A stretch of DNA of 64,000 nucleotides, from assembly GCA_030068075.1 (NCBI GenBank), contig JAINVK010001291.1, positions 1-64,000 on the forward strand. Direction: 5' to 3'. The position numbers were made by a program, and so were the translations under genes. Position 1 is the first letter of the stretch, and the number at the start of each line of letters is the position of its first letter. This document shows, one piece after another, positions 44,560 to 55,685 of the stretch. This DNA is from Paguma larvata (Eukaryota; Chordata; Mammalia; Carnivora; Viverridae). The notes below the pieces were generated by a model. It had not been told where the DNA came from. It saw nothing but the letters and a program-made list of their open reading frames with translations, and searched no databases.

Positions 44560-44740
44560 CTTCTTCCATGCACATGGCTGAGCCCCCGGCCTGGGGTGCT
44601 CCCTCTCCTTCTGGCATCACTGACAGCGTCTCCACGGTAAGTCTTCTCTTACACGGAGGAGAAGTTATGGGTTCTCCAGGACGTTTCATTCGGCTCTCGG
44701 TCCCAACAGGAGACCCCTCTGCTTTATCGGTCATCATTTC
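44560..44740 (-). CDS. Copy C exon with CT45-type start codon
   Basis: 181 nt, acceptor GTTTCTCAG, donor G|GTGAGG. Two consecutive ATGs (44735-44737, 44732-44734); the second matches copy A and human CT45. Reads MTDKAEGSPVGTESRMKRPG, then a KRR segment and GGSAMCMEEG. GSAM matches human CT45 better than copy A does. Open throughout. Confidence 0.8.
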
Positions 44741-44790
44741 CTGAGAAACATCAGGAAACAGTGCATTAACAACAAAGATGCAATCATACT

Positions 44791-44990
44791 AGGGCACATG
44801 GGTGGCTCAGACCCTTGATCTCGACTCAGGTCATGAAATCACGGTTCGTGGGATGGAGCCCTGAGACAGGCTCTGTGCTGAGAGCACCGAGGCTGTTTGG
44901 GATTCTCCCTCTCATTCTTTCTGCCCCTCCCCTGCTGGTTGCTGGTTCTCTCTATTTCTCTCGAAATAAATAAATGAACTTTTACAAAAG
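44791..44990 (+). mobile_element. Carnivore SINE upstream of copy C start exon
   Basis: AGGGCACATGGGTGGCTCAG head with a short internal deletion, AAATAAATAAATG end. Confidence 0.88.
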
Positions 44991-45002
44991 TGCAACAACA
45001 TA

Positions 45003-45146
45003 ACATAAGAGACTCTCAAAGACTAAGAACAAACTGAGGGGTGAGGGGGGTGTGGGAGGGGGGAGAGTGGGTGACGGGCACGGAGGAGGGCACTTGTTGA
45101 GATGAGCACTGGGCGTTATATGGAAACCAATTTGACAACAAAGAAA
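45003..45146 (+). mobile_element. Short L1 3' end
   Basis: AACATAAGAGACTCTC through TATGGAAACCAATTTGACAA. Flanked by similar GTGCAACAACA and ATGCAACCATG. Confidence 0.82.
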
Positions 45147-45149
45147 AAA

Positions 45150-46640
45150 ATGCAACCATGCTGAGCTGCATTGTACATATATGTATATAACATGCCTCTG
45201 CATCGTTAATAAGAGTTTTCTCAGGGGCCAAGATTTACCATGCCCCCACAAAAACTCCGCTCTCAGGAGCCTCAGCCTCATTTCCATCCAGTCTGGGGGG
45301 GGGGACGGAGGAAGCTATCCTACAGGGGTAATCCAAAGGCAAACATTGTACACAGTGAATCAGCTTGCTTGCAGGATGTGAACCCCTCAGCCAGAATTAA
45401 ACAAACACGTGATTACCTCACTGACAAAGTAAATAACATTCTGTGTCAGTGCTTTCAGGGAAAATAATTCAGTGTTCTTTCCATATTTGATTTATAGATA
45501 ACATTATCGATATTGGCCGAGTCTTTACAGAATGCCCCTTGTAAAGGGTGAGGGGACGGGGGTGCAAATCTTTAATCCACGTGTTTCCAATGGCGCAGAG
45601 TTCAAATACGGCCATCTAGGAGCCCCGTGATGGGCACTTTTCAATATTGCTCATAGATCAAATGGCATGTATCGGTATGACAGACTAGCTGAAAGGTCTT
45701 CTCATTTAAAGGTAACCCCCAAATTCGCCCCATCATACTGGAATGAACTGGGGATAAATATCTTTTCTGAATCATTGACAGTTCCCATTAAGGAGAAGTG
45801 CAAAAGGGGGAAATTATTTTCATGGAGCATTTCATACCAGCCAGGTTCTCTGCTAAATGCTCTACTTGTACAACTTATTTAGTATTTCACAGAGCCATGA
45901 TTGTGGCAAAAACTCAGGGACAAGGTAAGGAAGAGAAGATGGAGTCAGAAGGGATCTGGAGCTCAAATATTTCCAGGATCGGTGGGAGGGTTTGGCAGTA
46001 CTGGGGCCTTCTCCTGGGTTGCTAGCAAGCCGCCTTCAGTATCGTCTGTGTATGAAAATCCCTTTGCTTGGAAAAGACCATCTTATGGAAGTGTTGAGAT
46101 GAGGAGGGGGTGGACACATCAAGAGCGGCCAGAACCAGAACTGAAGGTCAGTGAAATCCCTGCCATGAGGCCTCACGTGCTGCATTGGACCATGGTCACA
46201 AGAAACACAGGAAACAGGAGTGACTAGTGAAGAAGCATATCAGTCTCCTGAGCACTATTCCATCACCCCGACTACGTCTGTCACCCTGCCATTGACATGC
46301 TTGTTTATCAGGGGATCTCTTGTGATGTTGGCGTGTGTGAATCCATTTCTCCGAGAACTATCATCCCCTGAAAATTACTTTAGCACCACTCTAACTGCAA
46401 GATGTTAACTGCATTTAACTTTAAATATAAAATTTCGATGGAAACCAATTTGACAATAAATTATATATAAAACAATTTTGATTGCATTTGAACTTAAAAT
46501 GTTGACACTCAGGGCCTGGAGTAAAGTGACCATGTGAGGGTTGAGCAGCACAGGGGCCTGATCTGTTCTGACCCCAGGTCAACCCAGGAACCACCCCTCC
46601 TTTGCTTTCTCAGTGCTCCTGCCTGGCACCTTCCATTGTA
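45150..46640. other. Unit C spacer
   Basis: From about 45908 it parallels unit A at 12219 onward. A tiny L1 terminus (GATGGAAACCAATTTGACAA) is at 46437-46456. No gene. Confidence 0.45.
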
Positions 46641-47805
46641 TTAGCTGAGATAAAATAGAGACACTAACAGAAAAATAAAGCTTAACAAAATTTACTAAAG
46701 AAGAAAGAGAAAATCTGAGAGCTCCTCTATCTACTAAAAGTATTAACAAAAAATTTTAAAACCTCCTATCCAGAAGGCTTCCCTGATGAGTACTCCAAGC
46801 ATTCAGGGGGAAATAATATCAGTGTTACACACTCTCTTGGACCAGCTCCCACCTCATTTCATGATGCCAATATAAACCCGACACCAACATCTGACAAGGA
46901 CATGAGAAGAAAGTCAAACTACTGGCCAAGGTTTCTTTCCTGAAAATACATATAAAAATTCTAAACAAAAGATTAGCCAACAAAAATTAAAGATAAACAT
47001 CATGTTATGATGTAGTGTATTTGATGAAGACAACATTGGTTTAAAATTTGAAGATCGGTCAATAATAATCGTATTTAGAAAAAAAACGAGGAAAGACTCC
47101 ATTATTAATTTTATAGATGGGTCCAAGTTCAAAAGCTATTGACGATTAAAAATCAGCAACTTAGAATAGAAGGCAGTTTCCTTAACCTAATAGAGAGTAT
47201 CCACCTCCAAAAATCCTATAGCAAACATTATACTTAATGGTGATATACCCAACATTTTCCACCTAAGTTTGTAATCAAGACAAGGATGTCTACTATCTAT
47301 TCAAGAATATATGGAAGTCATAAAAAGTGCAGCAGTGCCAAGAAAATATTATAACTATACTTTTTGGAAAAGTAAAACCAAAAATGTCCTTCACAGATGC
47401 CATTTTTCTGTACATAGAATATCCAAAAGGATACAATTAGAGTTACTAAGTGAACAACAGCCAATTTACTGGATGCAGAAGGAAGAATCGAAAGCCACAT
47501 CTATTTCTCTGTAAGAGCCAAACTAATTAGAAAAAGAAATTTAAAATACCATTGCAAACGGTGTCAAGAACATCAAAACCTGGGGAATAAACCTAATGAC
47601 AGGTGTGCCGGAGCACTACACGTAACACATAAAACCTCGCTGAGAGATGTTAAATGCTTCAGGAAATGGAGAGAAATACATTCTTTGTGGACTGCAAGAC
47701 TCATTTTTAAGGCATTTTATCATTTCTGCCAGGAGTAACTATTGCAATCATATTTAAAATGTAAATACTTTTTTATTTAAAAATCCACCCTGTTACATTT
47801 GTGGG
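46640..47805 (+). mobile_element. Old L1 ORF2-derived sequence, unit C
   Basis: Counterpart of 14770-16075; includes reverse-transcriptase-like text and a run of broken frames. About 1.75 kb present in A (13010-14770) is missing here. Confidence 0.55.
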
Positions 47806-48609
47806 AAATTTGCAAGCTGATAGTAACCAGTAGAATAGCTCAGACTGTCTTTCAAAAAAGAATAAAGTTGGAAGACGCACGATGCCAGCTAGCCGACTCA
47901 CTGGAAAGGAGGAGCAATGACAGCCATGTGGGATTGGAGAAAGGGTGGGCAGATACACCGGTGCCGGAATATAGAGAGTCTAGAAATCAATCTGGAAATA
48001 ACAGCTGCTAGATGGCTGAACCTAGGGCACGCAAACCTCTGTGGTCCCTTCAGTAAATCCACTTGGTCCCTACGGGGAAATACACCTCCTCCCTGACCAC
48101 ATTCCTGTCCACTCAACATTGATTTCGGATGAATAGGAGATCTGGAACAAAACTTAGGATATGACCCTCATGGCTTTAGAGTACGACAGGTTTTGAAAAA
48201 AGAAAAGCACTGACCATAAAGAATAGATTGTTCAATTACACTTCATCGAACTGAGAATATCTGTTCATCAAAGAGACACTATTCAGAGAGTGACAAAGCA
48301 AGACAGATCTGCAGAAGATACTCAGAATTATACATCTAAATATATACAGAAATACAAATATATGTAGGTCTACAAATCAATTTAACAAAATACAAATATC
48401 TCAATAAAATGTGGGAAAAAGACCTGGAAAGGCACTTCATAAAACGCATACACGAATGGCCAATAAACCTCATGAATCAGCACAAGATGCACATTTAGAC
48501 ACAATGAGAGGTCCCTGCACACCCAGCAGGGTGGCTGAGATTAAAGACTGCCTATGCAGCACGTGTTTGTGAGTATATAATGCAACCGACATTCAGACAC
48601 CACAGACCC

Positions 48610-49790
48610 AGATCCCCACCTCGATGCTCAAAGTGATAGTTAAAAAGTTAGACAGAACTCCCCCAGGACTGAGATCCAGAAATCAAGGAAAATTACTGCA
48701 CCCCAGGCTAAAACAGAGCATCCAAGTAAGAACAACTCCCCCCAAAGTGCACTGGTGCAGACAACTAAGACCTCACCCCAAAGGCTAAGACAGAGCACAG
48801 CAAGGACAATCCACCTCTAATCAGAGACAGAGCCCCAAACTGCTCCCCAGCCACGGCGGAGACAGTAGCCAAGGAACAGTCCCCCCACTACCGAAGGGAG
48901 ATGAAGTGCCCAAGGATAGGTCCTACATAGGGCTGAGCAGGACACTCAAGGCAGAATCCCCCTTCTGTGCAGAGAGGGACCTTTCAAACAACCTCTCCGC
49001 TCCCCAGATCTCAGAGGGGCACCAAGAAAGAGCCCAAGCCCCAGTGCTGAGAAAGGACCCAATGTCAAGTTCTCTCCCCCACGGCTCAGACAGAGCCCCC
49101 GAGGGAGAGTTTCGTCAAGTCTTAGAACACCCAAAGAACAGCACCGCCAAAGGATGTGACACAGCACCCATCAAAGTCTCCCCAAGATGAAGGGTCCCCA
49201 CCAGGGACCAGCCCAACACAAGAAAAGCCCACCCCCATCATGGCTAGGACAGAGCACCCAAGAAAAAGTGCCCATTCAGACTGAGCTAAGCAGCAAGGAG
49301 ATTCTCTCACAGGGTAGAAGCCCTCAGAGATAGGAATCTAGGGGCTGACACAATGATTCCCCTCACACGGCTTGGACGGAATGCCAGGAAACACCCTGCA
49401 CCCCCGCTTACGATTGAGATAAGGACCCAGAGAGGAGTCCCCTCACCAGCACTGAGGCAATTCCGCGAGGAAAGTCCCTCAACGAACTCTGTCTCTCTGA
49501 CCATCAACGACAGCCCCGTCTCCAATATGGCTGACGCAAGCTGCCCAGGGAAACACCTCTTCGGTACCGAGATCAGAACCCAAGGAAATACTTCCACAGA
49601 GTTGAGGAAGATCACCCAGGTAGATACCACACCTAAGGGACAGACACATCCATAGCTCAGAGAGAGCACCCACAGGGAAAAGAATCCACACTCCAAGTGG
49701 TAAAACACTGACCTGCTTCCGCGAGCCTGGCACCAACTCACAAAATGGCGGTAAAGCTGTGGTGCCTCTGAGGTGGAACTCTCTAGAAAA
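48610..49790. repeat. Degenerate minisatellite, unit C
   Basis: Same array as 16881-18080, with small indels; identity is high (roughly 95 percent or more by eye). Confidence 0.65.
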
Positions 49791-50385
49791 GTGCCCTCTG
49801 GGAGTTGCTGGAGACACGCCCCCTAAGGGTTCTGGGAGTGGTGTGCACAGGCACGTGTGTGGCCAGAGGACTGACACATTATTACTTTCCCAGGGAGGTG
49901 GAAGGGAAGCTGCACACCCCATAGTGCAGACAGCACACTGCCCTGGATCAGCCCGTCCCGCTTGGAGAACCTGCGAGCGGTGCAGAGCCCGGTGCTGGAG
50001 AAGCCCGGGACCCCAGGAGCTTGCTGGGCCAGCCACCCAGCACCAGGAAGCAAGTCTTCCCCTCTATGTCTCAGGCGCCCCCTACAGACAGACCTCAGTC
50101 ACTGACGCCACAGGAAAACATTTAAAGGAACCAGAACATTTTTCAATCCAGCAGGCTAGAAGTGTGAATTTGGAGCTGAGAGAGAAGACATCAAAAGCCG
50201 GCACACTGTATTAATAGGAAAAGAGGAGGATTAGATGATCGTCATAATAGATGAAGAAAACACACGTGATAAAATGCAGCAAATATTCATGAGAAAAAGT
50301 TAAAAGCATTTGGTGCAAAAGCGTCAGCACAAATCTGCTTTGCACATTATTCCTGGCGGAGAAACATTAGAAATATTGCTCATTG

Positions 50386-50529
50386 GGGCACCTGGGTGGC
50401 TCAATCAGTTAAGCGTGCACTTCCGCTCAGGTCATGATCTCCCGGTTCCTGAGTTCCAGCTCCGTATCGGACTCAGTGCTGGTGGTGCAGAACCTGTTTG
50501 GGAATTCTCTCTCTTTCGATCTCTGTCCC

Positions 50530-50570
<41 letters not shown>

Positions 50571-50600
50571 AAAATAAATAATCTTTAAAAAAAAAAGAAA
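50386..50600 (+). mobile_element. Carnivore SINE, first of two adjacent
   Basis: GGGGCACCTGGGTGGCTCAA head, (TC)n at 50535-50566, AAAATAAATAATC end. The A site (about 18630) is empty. Confidence 0.92.
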
Positions 50601-50604
50601 TATT

Positions 50605-50776
50605 GGGGTGCCTGGGTGGCTCAGGTGTTTAAGCATCTGACTTCAGCCCAGGTCATGATCTCCCGGTGAGTGAGTTCGAGTCCTGCATTGGTCTCTGTGC
50701 TGACAGTTCAGAGCCTGGAGCCTGGTTCAGATTCTGTGTCTCCCTCGTGCTCTGTCTCTCAAAAATGAATAAACGT

Positions 50777-50807
<31 letters not shown>

Positions 50808-50812
50808 TGCTC
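50605..50812 (+). mobile_element. Carnivore SINE, second of two adjacent, ending in (TA)n
   Basis: GGGGTGCCTGGGTGGCTCAG head; tail AATAAACGTTAAA runs into a (TA)n microsatellite at about 50778-50807. The pair is bracketed by ATATTGCTCAT, the original target sequence. Confidence 0.92.
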
Positions 50813-51298
50813 ATAAAATCAAAACAAGACAGGATTGCTCACCATCACCCCTTCCCTTCAACACTCCCTACAGGAGTGATGCCTGGCAGCATGACATTGT
50901 GAACAGGGCTGTGCACACAGAGGAGCTCCCAGACTGTTGAATTATGCACAAGCCTGACAGCAGTGCTTTTTAGGGAGTTACCAGGCACAATCGTCTGGAA
51001 ATGGAGCTTTGGGGAAGCTCTAAACCCAAGCTTTCTTCCCCTTCCGTGTGGCTGATAGGTTGCTGCTTCACAGAACAACCATAGCTGCGAGTCAATTTTC
51101 AAGGCTACTGCGGAGCAGATGAGAAGAGGTTACGAAGAGGGCAATTGAAAACCACAAAGATTGCTGTTAGTATTGCGAGTTAGCCATTTTTCTTGAATAA
51201 ACATCGTTCTGATTTTGCCAGCCCCACTGGTTAATTCCAGAGTGCTGAAACCTTGGCAGTATTCGCCAGTGTTCTCATTGCCTTTTTGCATTAGTGGG

Positions 51299-52174
51299 TG
51301 CCGGAGTCCAGCTCCAGCGAGTCCAGGAGTCCCCGAAGGATGAATGGTGTCGGCACGATGAATGACTCGAGAGAGCTGCTTTGTTTCTGAACCAGCAGAC
51401 AACTCTGCTTTGCTGGTCTCAGTATTTTATTTTTAGGTAGTGAGTTACATCAGTGAACATTACTTTTTTCTTAGAAGATAGTTAAAGAAAGAAGACAGTG
51501 TGTATTATGTCGATCCCCCAGACCTTGAGGGAGTGTCTTATCTTAGCTATTTTTTTATTCTATTCCTGAGCTAATGAATACACACTGTTTTTGCCAGGAA
51601 GAAAGCAGGGTTGTTAGTGTAACCTTGAGCAAGCAGGTGGCGCATACATTGTTGCCTTAAGACCCATGCTAATCGTCTACAGACAGGTCAGGAGTCCTTT
51701 TGTCTAGCTTCCTAAACTACAACGGGGGAAGGGTAACTTACTTGGCAAGGACATAATTCTCTAATGCCTGCCTAAGTTCCTTTGCTTATGAGTGAGTGAA
51801 TTTACACAATAGAGGCCTAACGTCTACATAAGTTATACTAATTTTTAGCCAACTCATAACTGCTATTCTGTATGGTCAATTTGTGTAATCTATCCCAAAG
51901 AGGCAACTTTGAGGTTACTTCTGGCCAGGCTACTCTCATTCAGATGTTATCCATCAGGGCATCGGAAGCCAGGTCCCATTTTTCAAATGCCATAAAACAA
52001 AAGGGCATTATAGCCCTTGTGGCCAACCAGAGCAGTTCAAGAAGTCCAGGCCTGAAAGGTAATTAGAAGGAGATAGTATTGGGGCACCATTTGGTCAGCA
52101 GGAGACTTTGCAACCATCTGCCTTTTCCACACAGGGAGGCCTCTCAACCTGTGAGCCCATGATGGCTCCTGACA
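51299..52174 (-). mobile_element. Solo class II (ERVK-type) LTR
   Basis: 876 bp with TG...CA ends and a perfect 6-bp duplication AGTGGG at 51293-51298 and 52175-52180, the usual length for class II elements. In minus orientation it begins TGTCAGGAGCCATCATGGGC, has AATAAA near its 3' third and ends CTCCGGCA. Unit A (around 19375-19385, AGTGGATTTTACAGC) is unoccupied. Confidence 0.85.
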
Positions 52175-52365
52175 AGTGGGTTTTCAGAAGTTCTCTCTCT
52201 ACCACTTCATAAGTGCTTCTTCCTACGTACTTCTTTTCAATCCAAGTATGAACCCAAGAAATTAAACCGTATATTATTTACAAAGTCCTTTTCCTCTGGA
52301 AGATAACTAATGTGGGGTGCCTATATAATTGTGCACAACCACCTATGATGAGGACTTTAAGAAAC

Positions 52366-52394
52366 CTATCTATCTATCTATCTATCTATCTACC
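52366..52394. repeat. (CTAT)n microsatellite
   Basis: Seven tandem CTAT units. Confidence 0.97.
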
Positions 52395-52399
52395 CCCTA

Positions 52400-53720
52400 T
52401 TGTTCAGTCCCGGGGCCCCAAGGGTCCGAACTTTACCCGTCACAGGAGGCAGGTTGGAAGGAGCAGGATCAAGAAGACAGAGGACTCAGATATCAGTGTA
52501 TCATGAGTGCCTTGCCATAGCAAGACCACGTCTTTTACTGGAGCAGAGGAACAGCTTAATGCAGAAAAACAGATTACTCATGTACAGAGTGTGACAAGAC
52601 ATATCTAGGTTCCTACTGTACCAAACTACTGATCATTAGGCTTACCTGATTCTAAAATAGTAAACAGCTATATGTGCGTAATTAGTGTAGTCAAAGCAAT
52701 CAGAGCAATCAGAGCACAATAGGACTCAAGAATTTCAGTATGTTCTAAAGGGTTAGGGAATTTGAGCGGAGACAAGAAGCAAGCTGTAAGCCTTCTCCGG
52801 CCTGGCAGTTTGCTGCCAGGCCAGTTCCTGCTCAGAGTTGTTTCATGCCTGACAGTTTGCTACCAGACCAACTCCTGCCTGGAACTGATCAGGCCATCCG
52901 CCATTCTCCTGTCTCCGCATGGGGCTCCTTCACCCTATTTTCTTTTTTCCTCCTATTTTCATTAAGCCTCATTATAGCACCTCCTACTAGAGTTAGGTAG
53001 ATTCCCCGTGTGTGGATAGCTTGCACGCAGGAATTCTTTCGAATTCCATATGTGAAGATTCTTTGCTGTTAAGTTGCATAACCAAACATGAACAAATACC
53101 CTTGTTGATGCTGAGTGATGTTTCAGATTTAAATCCTTACATTCTCATCTTTGATTGTATTTCCCAAGGAAATGGTACAATTTTTTTTTCCTGGAAGGAA
53201 CAAATAAATCACAGAAAATCTTAACTGGAACATTCTCCAGCATTGATGAACTTATGAAAATGAAAAAATTCATACGTTTTTGTATGCAATGTGATCTCTT
53301 TGTGTACACTGAATCTTTGTAAATTAGTAAAAACGTGAGTATATGAGGAAATGTCAACCTTTTCATAAACATTAAAAGAAAACTTAACAATGTCGAGTTT
53401 TTCTTACAGTATATCCCATGTCAGTCTGATCAGGATCTTTTATCTTTCAGACTGCCTGGCCTGCTCCAGCACTTTGCCTCTGTATGTCTGCAAAACCCAC
53501 CTCAGCAGTACTCATACTAGTGTTAGACTGAATAACCAGAAGACTGGAATCTTGAAGGAACATACTACCACACAGGCCAAGAGGGGACAGCTCTTTAGGA
53601 AAATTGTTATAGGCAATCCTCCCAGAGGGCAGAAAACTGAGCTGGCCTCCTGGTCGTTCATTTTGATTGAAAGGAGAGATGGCCGAAGATACCAGTCTAT
53701 TTTGATGTGTATTTTATGCT
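52400..53720. other. Spacer with a small hairpin
   Basis: GCCTGGCAGTTTGCTGCCAGGC at 52800-52821 forms a perfect 8-bp stem, and a related segment TGCCTGACAGTTTGC follows about 50 bp later. It may be a remnant of an LTR; nothing coding. Confidence 0.35.
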
Positions 53721-55330
53721 CAGTTGATTGGCTGCATGGTCAGGAACTTTGAAGGAACACAACTGGAGAATTGTGACAAACGGGTGTGAGGAATGGGTGT
53801 GTGGATAGATGTGTCCAGATGAGCATAGAATGTAAGGATACATGTGTCTCAAGAGAATGGTCAGTAACGAATAAGCTTAGCAGAGCAGAAGTTTAATAAT
53901 CTGATGGCGAGGGTACCCGTTTGGTAAATATCCATCAGGCTCTTCCCAGTAGTCATGTCAGAACCCAGGGGGCTCAGGAACTAAGTGGCCACGTGGCAGG
54001 GATGGAGGTTGTACTCAGCAGCATGGGCCTCCACTCACCAAGGCTGACCTCGCTATAGCCCAATCTTTCAGAAGCAGAGGCCAACACGGAGCCCCTGATA
54101 TGGCACCGTCTCCAGAGGGATCAGCCAGTTACCAGGTGACAGGAAGTTTACTTTGGACCAATTTCGGCTGAAGTGAATGGTCCTTTTGAGAGACGGTGAT
54201 TGTGGAAATGTGCTTCTCTGCACCAGATATGGTCTGAAATTTTGTATCTTGCATCACTATGTTCTAGGATCTAGAATAATCTCTTTATCTCATTTATTAC
54301 CAGAGGCTCAATTCACTAAGCCTAAAACAATTCCTATGCCCTTCTAGCCAGGATTGTGAATAGGCTGACCTTCCTTATACAATAATCTCAACTCAAAAAA
54401 AAAAAAAAAAAAAAAAAAAAAGCCAAACTGACTTATTCTGCATTTGGAAGAACCTAGGCTTTATGGCAGCCTCTTATCATGCAAAGAACGTTAACCTTTT
54501 TGAGAATTTAACTGTGTCTACTGACTCTTCTCACAGAAAAGTACCCTTATACATAACGCTTGGTATACAATTTCAGGGGGGCTGTCCTGGCTTAGATTTG
54601 CTCATACTTAGTGGACAGGAGAGGCCGCTTAAAATCAACAACAGAACAGAGTGAGTGGGGGTGCATTTTAAGCAGACGCAAGTTATCCTGGGTACTATCA
54701 GTTTCACAATTTTTCTGTAAACAAGAAATTCTTTACTGAATTTACAGAAGGTCCTACAGAATACTGTTTGGGTGTACAGTCTCCATAGTCTGACAGGCCT
54801 AAATGCAGCCTCTTTACTCCTGACTAAGCTGAGCAGACCATCTAAATTCCCATTCCTGGTTTTCATGTCCATAACATGTGCATGAAAATAGCATCTTCTT
54901 CCTGTGGCTGTTTTGAGAATTAAAAGGGCATAAGCATGGGAAATGGGGGACGTGTGCTCCTTATCCCTCATTTCCCTAACAGACGTAAACTTGCACCTTA
55001 GCAGATATAGGGATTCAGTGAAAACTCAGGGTGCCTGGGTGGCTCAGTCAGTTAAGCGTTCGACTCTTGATCTCAGCTCAGGTCTTGATCTCAGGGTTGT
55101 GAGCTCAAGCCCCACACTGAGCTCCACGCTGGGCGTGAAGCCTGCTCAGAAGAAAAAAAAAATAACATTTGACTAGGAATTCAGTGAAAACTGGCATTCG
55201 AAACATTAAAGGACTACCAAATAACCCTACTCATTGTGCAATAAACATCTTCATGTAAGTTAGACTTGGGATTTTTTTAATCAACCAAAGTCCTTCAGAA
55301 AAATTTGTCATTATCAGCAGACTGTATCTC
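53720..55330. other. Further partial copy of the cluster spacer
   Basis: 53775-54020 matches 23590-23830; 54030-54150 matches 39560-39680; 54230-55330 matches 31040-32000. No CT45/SAGE1 exon is seen in it. Includes a poly-A run at 54396-54420. Confidence 0.55.
55027..55175 (+). mobile_element. Carnivore SINE, short form
   Basis: GGGTGCCTGGGTGGCTCAGT head, tRNA-like part, then GAAGCCTGCTCAGAAGAAAA end. Target duplication GATTCAGTGAAAACT / AATTCAGTGAAAACT. Confidence 0.9.
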
Positions 55331-55413
55331 CTTTGAGTTAACTGGTGTAAAAGACCACTATGGGGAATATCGTAAGCATTTCTATATGTCTGAGGTTTCC
55401 AATCCTGCTTTAG

Positions 55414-55605
55414 TTTTTTTTCAATGTTTATTTATTTATTTTGGGAGAGAGAGAGAGAGAGAGAGAGAGAAATCCCCAGCAGGCTCCATGCTGTCAACGT
55501 AGAGCCTGATGTGGGGCTCAGACTCATGAAATAGCTATGAGATCAGGACCTGAGCTGGAATCAAGAGTCAGACGTGTAACTGACTGAGCCACACAGGCAT
55601 CCCTC
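55414..55605 (-). mobile_element. Carnivore SINE
   Basis: Reverse, (GA)n tract at 55446-55470, GAGCCACACAGGCATCCC head; flanks AATCCTGCTTTA and AATCTTGCTTTA. Confidence 0.92.
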
Positions 55606-55685
55606 AAATCTTGCTTTAAATAAAGCAAATAATGTCAGTGACTCCTCAGCTTTTCATTTCTGTATTAATGTTTGACCCTCTTAAA

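Larger units (their letters stand above)
40927..44740 (-). pseudogene. CT45-like gene copy C (decayed)
   Basis: Same four-exon layout as copy A: 44560-44740 (start), 42787-43149, 42099-42193 and 40927-41026. Its domain-linker segment is the best kept of the three: LDFLSHDLTSLSKGGLSHKP, GSNALAG, then EEMKHQLKKEILRFGQ in one frame. Defects: a TGA in the second listed exon (shared with A), one extra base in 42099-42193, and TAA at the start of the last exon where copy A has CAA (Gln). A full-length family protein cannot be made. Introns carry an L1 and a SINE not present in A. Confidence 0.82.

Noticed and set aside
49479..50036. 185-codon ORF on the minus strand
   Set aside because: Reverse reading of the same minisatellite and adjacent GC-rich block; not kept in unit A despite high identity.
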